Below are positions 45,816-54,839 of a stretch of DNA of 57,500 nt, piece by piece (within the stretch, counting starts at the first letter, position 1; each line of letters opens with the position of its first letter). The position numbers were made by a program, and so were the translations under genes. The stretch lies in contig CAUYUJ010022409.1 in the NCBI GenBank assembly GCA_963575745.1, forward strand, positions 54,871 to 112,370, read 5' to 3'. The notes under the pieces are model-generated. The model saw nothing but the letters and a program-made list of their open reading frames with translations, was not told the origin of the DNA and did no database searches. Source of the DNA: Prorocentrum cordatum. Lineage: Eukaryota; Sar; Dinophyceae; Prorocentrales; Prorocentraceae.

Positions 45816-45983
45816 AACAAATCAATTGAAGTCAACTCAAGGCGATCAAACGTGTCAAATGAATGGCAGCGCAATATCACTCTAGGCGACAAACGTGTGA
45901 AACAAATCAGTTGGAGACCACTCAAGGCGATCAAACGTGTCAAATGAATGGCAGTGCAATATCACTCTAGGCGACAAACGTGT
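45816..45983. repeat. 85-bp tandem duplication in the 5' region of element 5
   Basis: Two copies contain GGCGATCAAACGTGTCAAAT, starting at 45841 and 45926, and CACTCTAGGCGACAAACGTG. The position upstream of the ORF resembles the tandem 5' repeats of element 0, so these may be promoter repeats. Confidence 0.8.
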
Positions 45984-46073
45984 GACTCCCTGACGCGCAC
46001 TCGATCCCACTGGAGGTTACCCAGGCAGAGGGGATCAAATGTCAAGCGCCTTGAGCCGAGAGACTTGAGCCGA

Positions 46074-47652
46074 GGTCACCGCCGGGAGCCTCGTAGAGCT
46101 CTTATCTGCACGACGCTGCTTGGAACACATGGGGGAAGCTTTCTTACGTTTCAGCTGAGAAGCCCTTCAAATTACGCTTTTCAGCTCTCATCGAAAGTCG
46201 CTTGAAGTGGGAACCGACAGCACCTCTCAGATGACTCGTGTAATACGAATAGTTTCGCGGATCTATGGAAAGAACTAACGCGCCTGAGATTCTGAATCGG
46301 TTTCTGCAGCTCTGTACCTCTCCTGAATCTTGAGAACTACAGAGAACCGTCACCGCGTGTCAAGATGCTCGAAACGGCCGACGGTTCCCTCAAGTTTTTT
46401 GATAGTAATGTTGCAGCTACGAACCTAAAAATTTCACTGGCAGACGCGACACAACCCACTACAGGTGAGAAATATACCGGTTTCCACAACGAAATTTAAA
46501 ATTTTGCAGAAAGATTGCAAAACCGACCCAAAGTGACCACATCGTCTCAAGGTCGGGTCGGCCAACCCTGCGCCCGAATTCCTCTTAGCTCATCTTGCCG
46601 AAGAGCTCTACGAGGTGCTCTTAAGCTTCGAAAATCTAGCTTAGGGAAGCTCTACGAGTGGCTGGAACCGGCAGTAAACCAGATTACCGCCGGACTCTCG
46701 TAGAGGTCTTTTCTCGTACGGCGCTGCTTTGTACAGACGCAGGTAGAGTCCGGAAGAAAACCGGAAAACTGAAAAATGTTTAAATCTCTGACGAAGTTTG
46801 CCCAAACGACCAAAGTTCGCACATTTTCCGTCGGGGCAGGGTTGGCCAACTAGCTGCAACCCGCGCCTGAATTCCTCTAGCTCATCGATGCCGAAGAGCT
46901 CTACGAGGTACTGGGCGCCGGTGGTAAACCGTCAACCTTTCTTACCGCCGGGACTCGTAGAGCTTCCTGATAATATATAATGTGCCAAAAATTCCACAGA
47001 ACGAATAGTTTTTCAGCCTGAGCGATTTCAGACCTCTCAAGATGACTCTAAGAAAAATACGAACAGTTTAGCAACCGAGCTCGAGTATCAATCTGAGTTC
47101 AGACCTCTAAATGCGACAGGCGGGCGCGTCTGATCTCTGCAACCGAAATTTCTCTAGCTCATCGATGCCGAAGAGCTCTACGAGGTATACAGTAGGTTCG
47201 CGGACCTAGTTCGAGCTGCAGACCGAGTTCTGGGCTCTCGATTCGACAGACGGACGTGCCTGCTGTCTCCGAATCGACGTGTAAGCGTCCAAAACCGGAT
47301 AGCGAAGCCAAGCGCAGAACGCTGCACGGGAACCTCTGCCAGGCCGCCTGAAACAATGCGCGGGACGCTGGAAACCTCGCAGGAGACGCTTGCAGGGGCG
47401 CCGTTTACGATGCGTGGGGCCCTGCAAAGCGCGCAAAGAAGATCTGCCCAGGAGCCTGGAAGTACTCGGCGGTAAACCGTCAACTTTTTTCACCGCCGGG
47501 GAACTCGTAGAGCTTCCTGCCAATAATGTGGAAAAGAATTTCAGAATACGACTATTTTTTCAGCCCAAGCGATTATAGACCTCTCAAGATGAATCTAACA
47601 AAACAAACCAGCTTTCAAATCGAGCTCGAGTATGAAACCGAGTTCAGACCTC
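46074..47652 (+). repeat. Degenerate repeat array, block 6
   Basis: Short and scrambled modules with no gene. A class C body follows element 5, then broken monomers and two fold-back mini-modules (46578-46660 and 46870-46912). A class A hairpin with one wobble lies at 46918-46951. A monomer at about 47110-47215 is interrupted by a mini-module. A GC-rich dispersed segment lies at 47279-47466. A weak hairpin near 47468-47500 lacks the usual CTGGGCG start. Confidence 0.78.
47279..47466. repeat. GC-rich dispersed repeat segment
   Basis: It contains GGATAGCGAAGCCA, CGCGGGACGCTGGAAACCTC, GAGACGCTTGCAGGG and GATGCGTGGGGCCCTGCAAA. The same series is found at 56274-56460, and part of it at 34541-34605. 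No coding or RNA gene is recognised in it. Confidence 0.7.
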
Positions 47653-50600
47653 TGCTCGCCATCTTGCTCTCAGCTCGATCGGGTAACTTTGAAGGGCAAA
47701 AAGCAGGCAGGGGAACGACCGTTTCGAGTCATCTTGATACGCGCTGTCGGTTCTGTCAAGATAAATCGAGCTTCAGGACAACTACAGAACTGGTGAGCAC
47801 AGCTAATGCATTCAGAATAATCAGGCGCGTTCGCCCATCGAATCCAGAGGTCTGAACTCGGTCTGCTAGTCGAGCTAGGGTCGCAAACCTATTCGTATTA
47901 TTCGAGTGATTGTAGCAGACGCTCTCGGTTTTTCGTACTTAACTCGATCTGTAGGGCAGCCACAGAGCTGATAATCAAGGAAATCGATTGTGAATTATCA
48001 GGCGCGTTCGTCTGTTGAATCAAGAGCTCTGAACTCGGCCTGCTCCCCGAGCTAGGTTCGCGAATCTATTCGTATTGTTCGAGTCATCTTGAGAAGTGCT
48101 CTCGGTTTTCTGTACTTACATCGTGCTGGGGGGGGGGGGGCTACAGTGCTTCTGGTCACAGGAATCGATTTCGAGACATCAGGCGCGTCCGTTCGTCGAA
48201 CCGAGAGCTCGGAACTCGTCTGCTGCTCGAACGAGATCCGCGAAACTCTTGTATTATTCGAGTCATCCTGAGAGGTACTCTCGGTTTTCTGCACTTAACT
48301 CAGGCTGTTTGGGGGGCTCCAGAGCTGGTAATCACAGGATTCGATTCGGAGACATCAAACGCGTCCGCCTGTCGCATTCAGAGGTCTGAACTCGGTTTCA
48401 TACTCGAGCTCGTTTGGAAAACTCTTCGTTTGTTTTGTTAGAGTCATCTTGAGAGGTCTATAATCGCTTGGGCTGAAAAAATAGTCGTTCTCTGAAATTC
48501 TTTTCCACATTATACATTGTCAGGAAGCTCTACGAGTCCCCCGGCGGTAAGGAAGGTTGACGGTTTACCGCCGGCGCCCAGTCTCGACAGACCTTTTGGT
48601 GACTTTTAGTCGATTGAAAATTTTGTTCTCGGAATTTGACCATTCGTTAGAGTTCTAGTATTGTTTCCCGTGATATTCGATCTCATTCCCGCTCGCCATC
48701 TTGATCTCAGCTCGATCGGGTACATTTTACTGCCAAAAAGCGTCCCGGCGGAAACAGCCGTTTCGAGTCATCTTGATACGCGTTGTCGGCATTTTCTTCT
48801 TAACTCGAGCTGTACGGCAGCTACAGAGCTGGTAAGCACGCCTATCGCATTCAGAATTATCAGGCGCGTTCGCTCGTCCAATCCAGAGGTCTGAACTCGG
48901 TCTGCTAGCCGAGCTAGGTCCGTAAACCTATTCGTATTATTCGAGTCGTCTTGACAGACGCTCTCGGTTTTTTTGTACTTAACTCGAGCTGTAGGGCAGC
49001 TACAGAGCTGGTGAGCACACCTATCGCATTGAGAATTATCAGGCGCGTTCGCCTGTTGAATCCAGAGGTCTGAACTCCGTCTGCTAGCCGAGCTAGGTCC
49101 GCATACCTATTCGTATTATTCGGGTCGTCTTGACAGACGCTCTCGGTTTTCTGTACTTAACTCGAGCTGCGAGGCAGCCACAGGGCTCATTCTCACAGAC
49201 ATCGATGGGGAATCATCAGTCGCCTTCGTCTATTGAACCGAGAGCTCTGAACTCGGCCTGCTGCCCGAGCTAGGTTCGCGAAACTATTCGTATTGTCCGA
49301 ATCATCTTGAGAAGTGCTCTCAATTTCATGCACTCAACTCGTGCTGGGGAGGGCTACAGTGCTGCGACTCACAGATATCGATTTGCACACATCAGGCGCG
49401 CTTGTTAGTCGATTCTAGAGCCCGGAACTCGGTCTGCTGCTCGAACTAGGTCCGCGAAACTATTCTATTATTCGAGTCGATACTGTCGGTTTTCTGCACT
49501 TAACTCGGGCTGTAGGGGAGCTGCAGGGCTGGGAATCACACGAGTGGATTCACAGACATCAGACGCGCCCGCCTGTCGCATTGAGAGGTCTGAACTCGGT
49601 TCGATACTCGAACTGGGTTGCGAAACTGTTTATTTTTTGGTTAGAGTCATCTTGAGAGGTCTGAAATCGCTTGGGCTGAAAAACTAGTCGTTCTTTGGAG
49701 TTTATCTCCACAGTATATACTCTACGAGTCCCCCGGCGGTAAGAAAGGTTGACGGTTTACCGCCGGCGCCCACTTTTGCTGACTTTTGGTCGGTTGAAAA
49801 TTTCGTTCTCAAAATTTGACCATTCGTTAGAGCTCTAGTATTTTTTCCCGTGATATTCGATCCTATTCCCGCTCGCGATCCTGCTCTCAGCTCGATCGGG
49901 TGAATATTACTGTCAAAAAGCACTCTGGCGGGATCGGCCGTTTTGAGTCATCTTGATACGCGCTGACGGTTTTCTGAACATAACTCGAGCTTCAGGGCAG
50001 CTACAGAGCTGGTAAGCACACCTATCGCATCCAGAATCATCAGGCGCGTTCGCCTGTTGAATCCAGAGGTCTGAACTCGGTCTGCTAGCCGAGCTATGTC
50101 TGCAAACTTAATCGTATTATTTAAGTCATCTTGACAGGAACTCTCGGTTTTGTGTACTTAACTCGAGCTGTAGGACAGCTACAGAGCTGATATTTACAGA
50201 AACCGATTCAGAATCATCAGTTGCGTTTGTCTGTCGAATTGAGAGCTCTGAACTCGGTCTGCTGCCCGATCTAGAATCGCAAAACTATTCGTATTGGTCG
50301 AAGCATCTTGAGAAGTGCTCTCGGTTTCCTCCATTCAACTCGCGCTGAGGGGAGCTACAGTGCTGGTGGTCACAGGAATCGATTTAAAGACATCAGACGC
50401 GTCCGCCTGTCGAATCCAGAGCTCGGAACTCGGTCTGCTGCCCGAACTAGGTCTGCAGAACTACTGTATTGTTCGAGTCATCCTGAGAGGTGCTGTCGGT
50501 TTTCTGGATTCAACTCGGGCTGTAGGGGGGCTGCAGGGCTGGTAATGACAGGAGTCGACATCAGACGCGTCCGCCTGTCGCATTGAGAGGTTACAAAATA

Positions 50601-51662
50601 TTCACTATAAGTCGGAATGTTGGTAGGTGCTCGGTGTTCTCAACTTCAGTCGAGCTGGAAGCTCTACGAGTCTCCCGGCGGTAACCAAGTTTGACGGTTT
50701 ACCGCCGGCGTCGAGTAATTCCGGCGCGCTGGAGAGCTAGTTGGCTCGAAAAAAAAGAACTGAACTTTTCACAACTTTTGGTCGTATAAAAATTTTGTTC
50801 TCGAAATTGAACAATTCGTTTGTGCTCTAGTATTTTTCCCGTGATATTCGATCTTATTCCCGCTCGCCATCTTGATCTGAGCTCGATCGGGTATCTTTTA
50901 CTGATCAAAAGCACACTGGCGGGATCGGCTGTTTCGAGTCATCTTGATACGCGTTGTCGGTATTTTGTACTTAACTCGAGCTGTAGGACAGCTACAGAGC
51001 TGGTAAGCACAGCTAATCGATGTAGAATGATTAGGTGCGTTCGCCTGTTGAATCCAGAGCTCTGAAATCGGTTTCCTAGCCGAGCTAGGTCCGCAAACCT
51101 ATTTGTATTATTCAAGTCATCTTGATTCGCACTGTCGGTATTCTGAAATTAACGCGAGATATAGAACAGCTATAGAGCTGGTAAGCACGCCTTATCGACT
51201 CAGAATCATCAGACGCGTTCGGCTGTTCCAACCAGAGGTCTGAACTCGGTCTGCTAGCCGAGCCAGGTCTGCAAACCTATTCGTATTATTCGAATCATCT
51301 TGATAAGCGCTCTCGGTTTCCTGTGCTTAACTCGAGCTATAGGACAGCTACAGGGCTGATAGTTCAGAAACCGATTCAGAATCATCAGTCGCCTTTTGTC
51401 TGTCGAATCCAGAGCTCTGAACTCGGCCTGCTGCGCGATCCAGAATCACGAAACTGTTCGTATTCTTCCAGTCATCTTGAGAGCTACTGTCGGCGTTCTG
51501 CACTTAACTCGGGCTGTAGCGAGGCTGCAGGGCGGGTAATCACAGAAATCGATTCGGAGACATCAGACGCGTCCGTCTGTCGCATTGAGAGGTCTGAACT
51601 CGGTCTGATACTCGAGTTGGGCTGAAAAACTATTTGTTCTCTGCAATTTTTTTCGACATTAT
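47653..51662 (-). repeat. Inverted repeat-array block (about 4 kb)
   Basis: All landmarks are in reverse orientation here (for example CTCGAGCTGTAGGGCAGC and GTTTCGAGTCATCTTGATAC). Hairpins lie at 48541-48574, 49733-49766 and 50675-50708 with the CTGGGCG flank now on their right (GGCGCCCA). The left breakpoint follows CAGACCTCTG at 47652, where the reversed terminal module starts. The right breakpoint is at 51662, where the forward class A hairpin (51671-51704, one wobble pair) begins. No gene is seen. A run of 12 G occurs at about 48128-48140. Confidence 0.85.
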
Positions 51663-51861
51663 ACTGGGCGCCGGCGGTGAACCGTCAACCTTTCTTACCG
51701 CCGGGAGACTCGTAGAGCTTCCTGACAATATATAATGTGGGAAGAATTTCAGAGAACGACTAGTTTTTCAGTCAAGCGATTACAGACCTCTCAGGATGAC
51801 TCTAACAAAACAAACGAACAGTTTTCCAATCGAGCTCGAGTATGAAACCGAGTTCAGACCT
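51663..51861 (+). repeat. Composite repeat, short left flank of the RNA-gene cluster
   Basis: A class A hairpin at 51671-51704 (arms GGTGA/TTACC, one wobble), followed by the usual GACTCGTAGAGCTTCCTGAC and the first monomer up to GAGTTCAGACCT, where the RNA-gene cluster interrupts it. The interrupted monomer resumes at 54840. Confidence 0.85.
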
Positions 51862-51968
51862 AACGGATGATCCCCGAAGGGAATCCGAAACGCCTGCGCA
51901 TGGTGGGCGGGGTGGGGGGGGGCATTCTCGCCAGGCGCCCCATCCTCGGCTGATTCTACGCATGCATG

Positions 51969-52033
51969 CGTGCACGTGCGCGCGCGCGCGCGTGTGTGTG
52001 CGCGTGTGCGCGCGTGTGTGTGTGCGTGTGTGG
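51969..52033. repeat. (GT/GC)n microsatellite
   Basis: Alternating purine-pyrimidine tract of GC and GT dinucleotides, just downstream of the U5 gene. The tract could adopt Z-DNA. Confidence 0.9.
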
Positions 52034-52053
52034 AAGCGACGCGGGCGAATGTT

Positions 52054-52160
52054 GGGGATTACCCCCTCAAAAATAATGGAAGTCACATTGATGCGTCCCT
52101 CTCACGGCAACCTTTAGTAAAAGGCGAAAGATTGGTACGAGCTGAAATGAACGCTGTGAT
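52054..52160 (-). ncRNA. U5: U5 spliceosomal snRNA
   Basis: On the minus strand the near-invariant U5 loop, CGCCUUUUACUAAAG, lies at 52112-52126, preceded by AUCUUU. The 5' part (AUCACAGCGUUCAUUUC, then GCUCGUACCA) aligns in length and pattern with other U5 RNAs. An Sm site AUUAUUUUUGAG (52066-52079 region) is followed by a terminal hairpin GGGG-UAAU-CCCC. The total is about 107 nt against about 115 in animals. U5 holds the exons together in both cis- and trans-splicing. The ends are inferred from alignment by eye. Confidence 0.9.
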
Positions 52161-52356
52161 ACATGCAAGTTTCATCGCTGCAAGTCTGGCAGCGTCGCTT
52201 TTGCATGTTGCGGCGGTTTCCGAACACGAGAGCAACTGAAGCACTGAGGGTAGCATGGCCTTTTCTCGGAACTCGTCAATAACAATGTTTTCTGCGCTGC
52301 TCGCTGCTGCGGCCATAGCATTGCCAGCGTCGCGAGGTTTTGATCGGTGTGAATGT

Positions 52357-52514
52357 TGGCAGTCGCTCGCAAGCAGGCCACCTCACAAGAAATTCTGCTA
52401 TGGATGACTCCATCGGAGGCTCCTAAGGCGTTACAGGCCTCAGAGTGCAGTGAGCTGCTCGACCCTATGAGAGCGAGCTGCTGGATCTCCGCCCAACACT
52501 AGCCAGGTAAGTTT
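52357..52514 (-). ncRNA. U1: U1 spliceosomal snRNA
   Basis: The 5' end reads AAACUUACCUGGC (from 52514), the 5' splice-site recognition sequence. Stem-loop II is CUCA-CUGCACUC-UGAG, matching the U1A-type loop (UUGCACUC in other species). Stem-loop III is CUCC-GAU-GGAG. The Sm site AAUUUCUUGUG lies at 52384-52394, followed by a 3' hairpin with GCU-UGCG-AGC. The length is about 158 nt, against about 164 in humans. Stem-loop I is less clear by eye. The gene lies 196 bp upstream of U5 on the same strand; the intervening spacer holds nothing recognised. Confidence 0.87.
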
Positions 52515-53459
52515 ATCAATCATCCCCGTGCGCGCCGCGCTTGCCACGAAAGGCTGCGGGGTATCAGAAATGCTGGCGGCGCCGCTCCCCAGCAGGGGGG
52601 AAGGCGGGCTGATTCTTCGGGATCCTGGCGGGGCGGGGTTGCGGGAAACAAGGCCAGCTACCCACCCCAAACCCAGGTTTGAGATGGGTAGCCCCCCCTT
52701 TTTTGTGCCCTCGCGGAGGGGCGGGGGTGGCCGTTTGTGTCGCGCTGTCGCGCCCGCCGCTTTGGGCAGGGCGGGGCAAATGGGACGAAGCGAGGCAGCG
52801 TGGGGCAGGCCCCCCCCCCGCGTCGGATCTGCGGGCGGGGCGGCGGCGGTGCGCTGGGGCCGCCGCTCGACGGGCAAGGGTCGGGGTCGGGGCCCGCCTG
52901 TCGCTGTCGGGCATCGCGGGCGCAGCGGCCTCCAGAATATGGACAGACGCAGGCGCAACGATGCGTTTGAGTGCTGGGGCCACGGGCGGGGGCCACTGGC
53001 GCAGTGGCGCATCTGGGGCGGTGTGGCGTCTTGGGCGCGAGCGCGGGGAGCGCTGGGTCTGGGGCGGCGCAGTGGCGCGCATCTAGGGCGGCGCGGCATC
53101 GGGGGCGCTGGGTCTGGGGCGGCGCAGGGGCGGGGCTTGCTAGGCGCAGCGATGTGTTTTGCGCGCAGTGGCTTGCTAGGCGCAGTGGCGCGCATCTGGG
53201 GCGGCGCGGCATCGGGGGCGCTGGGTCTGGGGCGGCGCAGGGGTGGGGCGCGCAAACTGTGCGTTTTGCGTGCTGGGGCGCAGTGGTGCGCATCTGGCGC
53301 GGCGCAGGGGTGGTCCACCTCAGTCCTGGGACTGGGATGGGCCCCTCGGGGCGCCGAAGCCTCGAGCCAAATGCCCCCAGGGAGGAGTCCCCCCCTGGGG
53401 GGGGGAGGGTAGTTTGTAGCTGCCGCGGCGGCGCTGGTGGCGGCCGCGCGATTTGGAGC
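52515..53459. repeat. G-rich spacer with imperfect tandem repeats
   Basis: It lies between the divergent U1 and U2 genes. From about 52930 it carries repeated blocks: GCGCTGGGTCTGGGGCGGCG occurs at about 53050, 53105 and 53218, and GCGCATCTGG.GCGGCGC in several copies. Strong G/C strand asymmetry leaves long frames open on both strands (up to about 350 codons), with composition dictated by the repeats. I see no conserved domain in them. The region could hold the shared promoter of U1 and U2. Confidence 0.75.
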
Positions 53460-53645
53460 ATACCTTCTCGGCCTTTTGGCTATGATCAAGTGTAGTATCT
53501 GTTCTTATCAGTGTGACAACTGATATGTCTCCAACTGGAGACTTGCTTGTCGCATTTATTTTTTTCTGGGAGGTACATCCTTGAGCTTGCTCAGGATTCC
53601 TCAAGCACTGCTCTGGCTTGGCACGCCGCCAGATGTGGTGCACCC
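53460..53645 (+). ncRNA. U2: U2 spliceosomal snRNA
   Basis: It starts AUACCUUCUCGGCCUUUUGG and continues GAUCAAGUGUAGUAUCUGUU, nearly identical to U2 of animals and plants. The branch-point recognition sequence GUAGUA is at 53492-53497. Stem IIa/b follows (CUGAUAUGUC, then CUCCAACUGGAG), then an Sm site AUUUAUUUUUUU (53554-53565). Stem-loop III has AUCCUUGAGC-UUGC-UCAGGAU and stem-loop IV has CUGGCUUGGCACGCCGCCAG. The 3' end is near GGUGCACCC at 53645. The length of about 186 nt matches the usual size. Confidence 0.96.
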
Positions 53646-53781
53646 TTCGGGGTAACAGTTGACAGTTGACATGTGTGTGTGTGTGCATTCCTTGTTGTGT
53701 CTACTGCGTAGCGCGCCTGACTGCACCGCGCGGCGGAGCGGCGCAAAACAACTTCGCGCCGCGACCCTGGGCTGTGCCAAA

Positions 53782-53901
53782 GCTGACAGCACCCGAAGGT
53801 CTTCCCAGGCGGCCCCCCACCCCAGTACTAACCGGGCCCTGCGCCGCTTAACTTCGGAGGCAGAAGAGATCCGGTGCATTCGACGCGGTATGGCCGTCAG
53901 C
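53782..53901 (-). rRNA. 5S rRNA: 5S ribosomal RNA
   Basis: A 120-nt minus-strand gene: the 5' end GCUGACGGCCAUACC pairs with the 3' end GUCAGC (stem I). Internal landmarks are GAUCUCUUCUGCCUCCGAAG, UUAAGCGGCGCAGGGCCCGG, UUAGUACUGGGGUGGGG and CCGCCUGGGAAGACC. These include the box A and box C regions of the RNA polymerase III internal promoter. No run of four or more T follows directly, so the terminator is unclear. Confidence 0.96.
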
Positions 53902-54114
53902 GAAAGCCATCGCGCGGCTGAAATAGCGCCCCATCGGCTGGGGCGCGGCGGCTGCTCGGTCGGTCGGGCTTACTTACATTCGCCCCTGCACCCCAGAACC
54001 CTTCGCCCACCCAAGCCGCCGTCGGGGAGCGGGGGGGCCGAGGTCTTCGGCTGAGAGTCGCAGCTGCGCTCGCGCCCTGCAGCCGCCGCGCCCACCGCCA
54101 ACTTGCATCTGACT

Positions 54115-54254
54115 GGTTGGGCCGAAGCCCGCGTAAAAATTGCAAGAGTGACCTTGACGATCAAACTTGACGGGAATTGGAGTAGTTTTCAACTAGCAAA
54201 CAGCGCACCTCCGCTAAGCGTCACTGATAGCGCTATTGCCCCTTCCGCAAGGAT
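54115..54254 (-). ncRNA. U4: U4 spliceosomal snRNA
   Basis: The minus strand begins AUCCUUGCGGAAGGGGCAAU and carries the kinked 5' stem-loop (GUGACGC-UUA-GCGGAG). It continues into UUUGCUAGUUGAAAACUACU, equivalent to the conserved UUGCUAAUUGAAAACUUUU of other U4 RNAs. A central hairpin with UUUGAUCGUCAAGG is followed by the Sm site GCAAUUUUUACG (54133-54143) and a final hairpin GGGC-UUCG-GCCC. The length is about 140 nt against about 145 in humans. U4 chaperones U6, which is not in this window. Confidence 0.88.
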
Positions 54255-54375
54255 AAATAAAGAAAGGGCGCCGCGAAGTTTGGCGAACGAATGAAACGCG
54301 CGCGAGGGATTTGGCGCAGGGCGCGGTTGCGCGGCACCAGTGACAAAGGCAAAGTGCGCGCGGTCTACACGAAGC

Positions 54376-54436
54376 ACCGTAGCCATTTTGGCTCAAGGTA
54401 CAAGTTGGGCTGATGCGTTCGCGCAAGCCTTTTTGG
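54376..54436 (+). ncRNA. SL RNA: Dinoflagellate spliced-leader (SL) RNA
   Basis: The 22-nt leader exon (54376-54397) starts ACCGTAGCCATTTTGGCTC and ends AAG, the canonical dinoflagellate SL with A at the variable first position. It is followed by the GT donor (54398) and a short intron with a strong hairpin GGCTGATGCG-TTCG-CGCAAGCC (54408-54429), then TTTTTGG. The ATTTTGG inside the exon is the proposed Sm-binding site of these RNAs. The SL is trans-spliced to the 5' end of nuclear mRNAs. This gene fixes the organism as a dinoflagellate. The 3' end is estimated. Confidence 0.94.
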
Positions 54437-54580
54437 TCGCGGCTGGCCTGCGCAGCGACAGCGGTGCAGGGACCCCGAGAGCGGGGGTGGCCTGCCACGG
54501 GCCCCCTGGGCGAGGCGAAGCAGGAGGAGCTCCGCCAGAGGCGCCGCGGGGCGTCTCTTTCTGTTCGTTGGTTTGGTTTT

Positions 54581-54611
54581 TCTCCCTCTCACTCTCCCTC
54601 TCCCTCTCCCT

Positions 54612-54684
<73 letters not shown>

Positions 54685-54784
54685 CTCGCTCCCTCGCTCC
54701 CTCGCCCCCTCCCTCCCTTTCTCCCTCCCCCCTCTCCTTTCAGTTTGTGTTTTGTTGTTTCTTCTCTCTCTCTCTGTCTGTTTC

Positions 54785-54830
<46 letters not shown>

Positions 54831-54836
54831 CCTCTC
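54581..54836. repeat. (CT)n and (CTGT)n microsatellite tract
   Basis: A polypyrimidine tract: CTCCCT repeats, a long (CT)n run (about 54620-54680), C-rich interruptions, then (TCTG)n (54775-54815) and (CT)n. It forms the right edge of the RNA-gene cluster. Open frames here are Ser/Leu repeats and not genes. Confidence 0.95.
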
Positions 54837-54839
54837 TAC

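Larger units (their letters stand above)
44352..46073 (-). mobile_element. Non-autonomous retroelement with a novel ORF, element 5
   Basis: About 1.7 kb on the minus strand. The 3' tail (TTTTTGCGGACTTTGCGG on the plus strand) is joined to a class C hairpin after CCGTCAACCAGG; the 5' end near 46073 continues into GTCACCGCCGGGAGCCTCG, the other arm. It holds a 3' UTR of about 425 nt, one ORF, and a 5' region with an 85-bp tandem duplication. The 3' UTR matches element 4 and, in part, element 3. No RT or endonuclease is present. Any target duplication is short (perhaps AGGT) and unclear. Confidence 0.82.
51862..54839. other. Spliceosomal snRNA / SL RNA / 5S rRNA gene cluster
   Basis: The order is U5(-), U1(-), U2(+), 5S(-), U4(-), SL(+), within about 2.4 kb, on both strands. 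The cluster carries microsatellites at both edges and is far more GC-rich than the arrays. It sits inside one 178-bp monomer: the left flank stops at GAGTTCAGACCT, and the right flank resumes at ACGCGTCTGATGTCTGCGG. About 17 bp of the monomer is replaced and there is no obvious target duplication. U6 was looked for and not found. Linkage of SL RNA with 5S rRNA and snRNA genes is known in dinoflagellates. Confidence 0.88.

Noticed and set aside
44777-45943. Longer start of the element 5 ORF (388 codons)
   Set aside because: The first 56 codons lie in the 85-bp tandem duplication; the ATG at 45775 gives a protein outside the repeat and is preferred.
52200-52345. Possible U6 snRNA between U5 and U1 (AGCATGGCC string)
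   Set aside because: The invariant ACAGAGA box and the surrounding U6 core are absent, and U6 is too conserved to have lost them. No U6 was found elsewhere in the window.
52440-53489. Long frames on both strands (up to about 350 codons) between U1 and U2
   Set aside because: They arise from G-rich tandem sequence lacking stops. They overlap in several frames, run into the U1 and U2 genes, and show only Pro/Ala/Arg or Gly/Arg bias.
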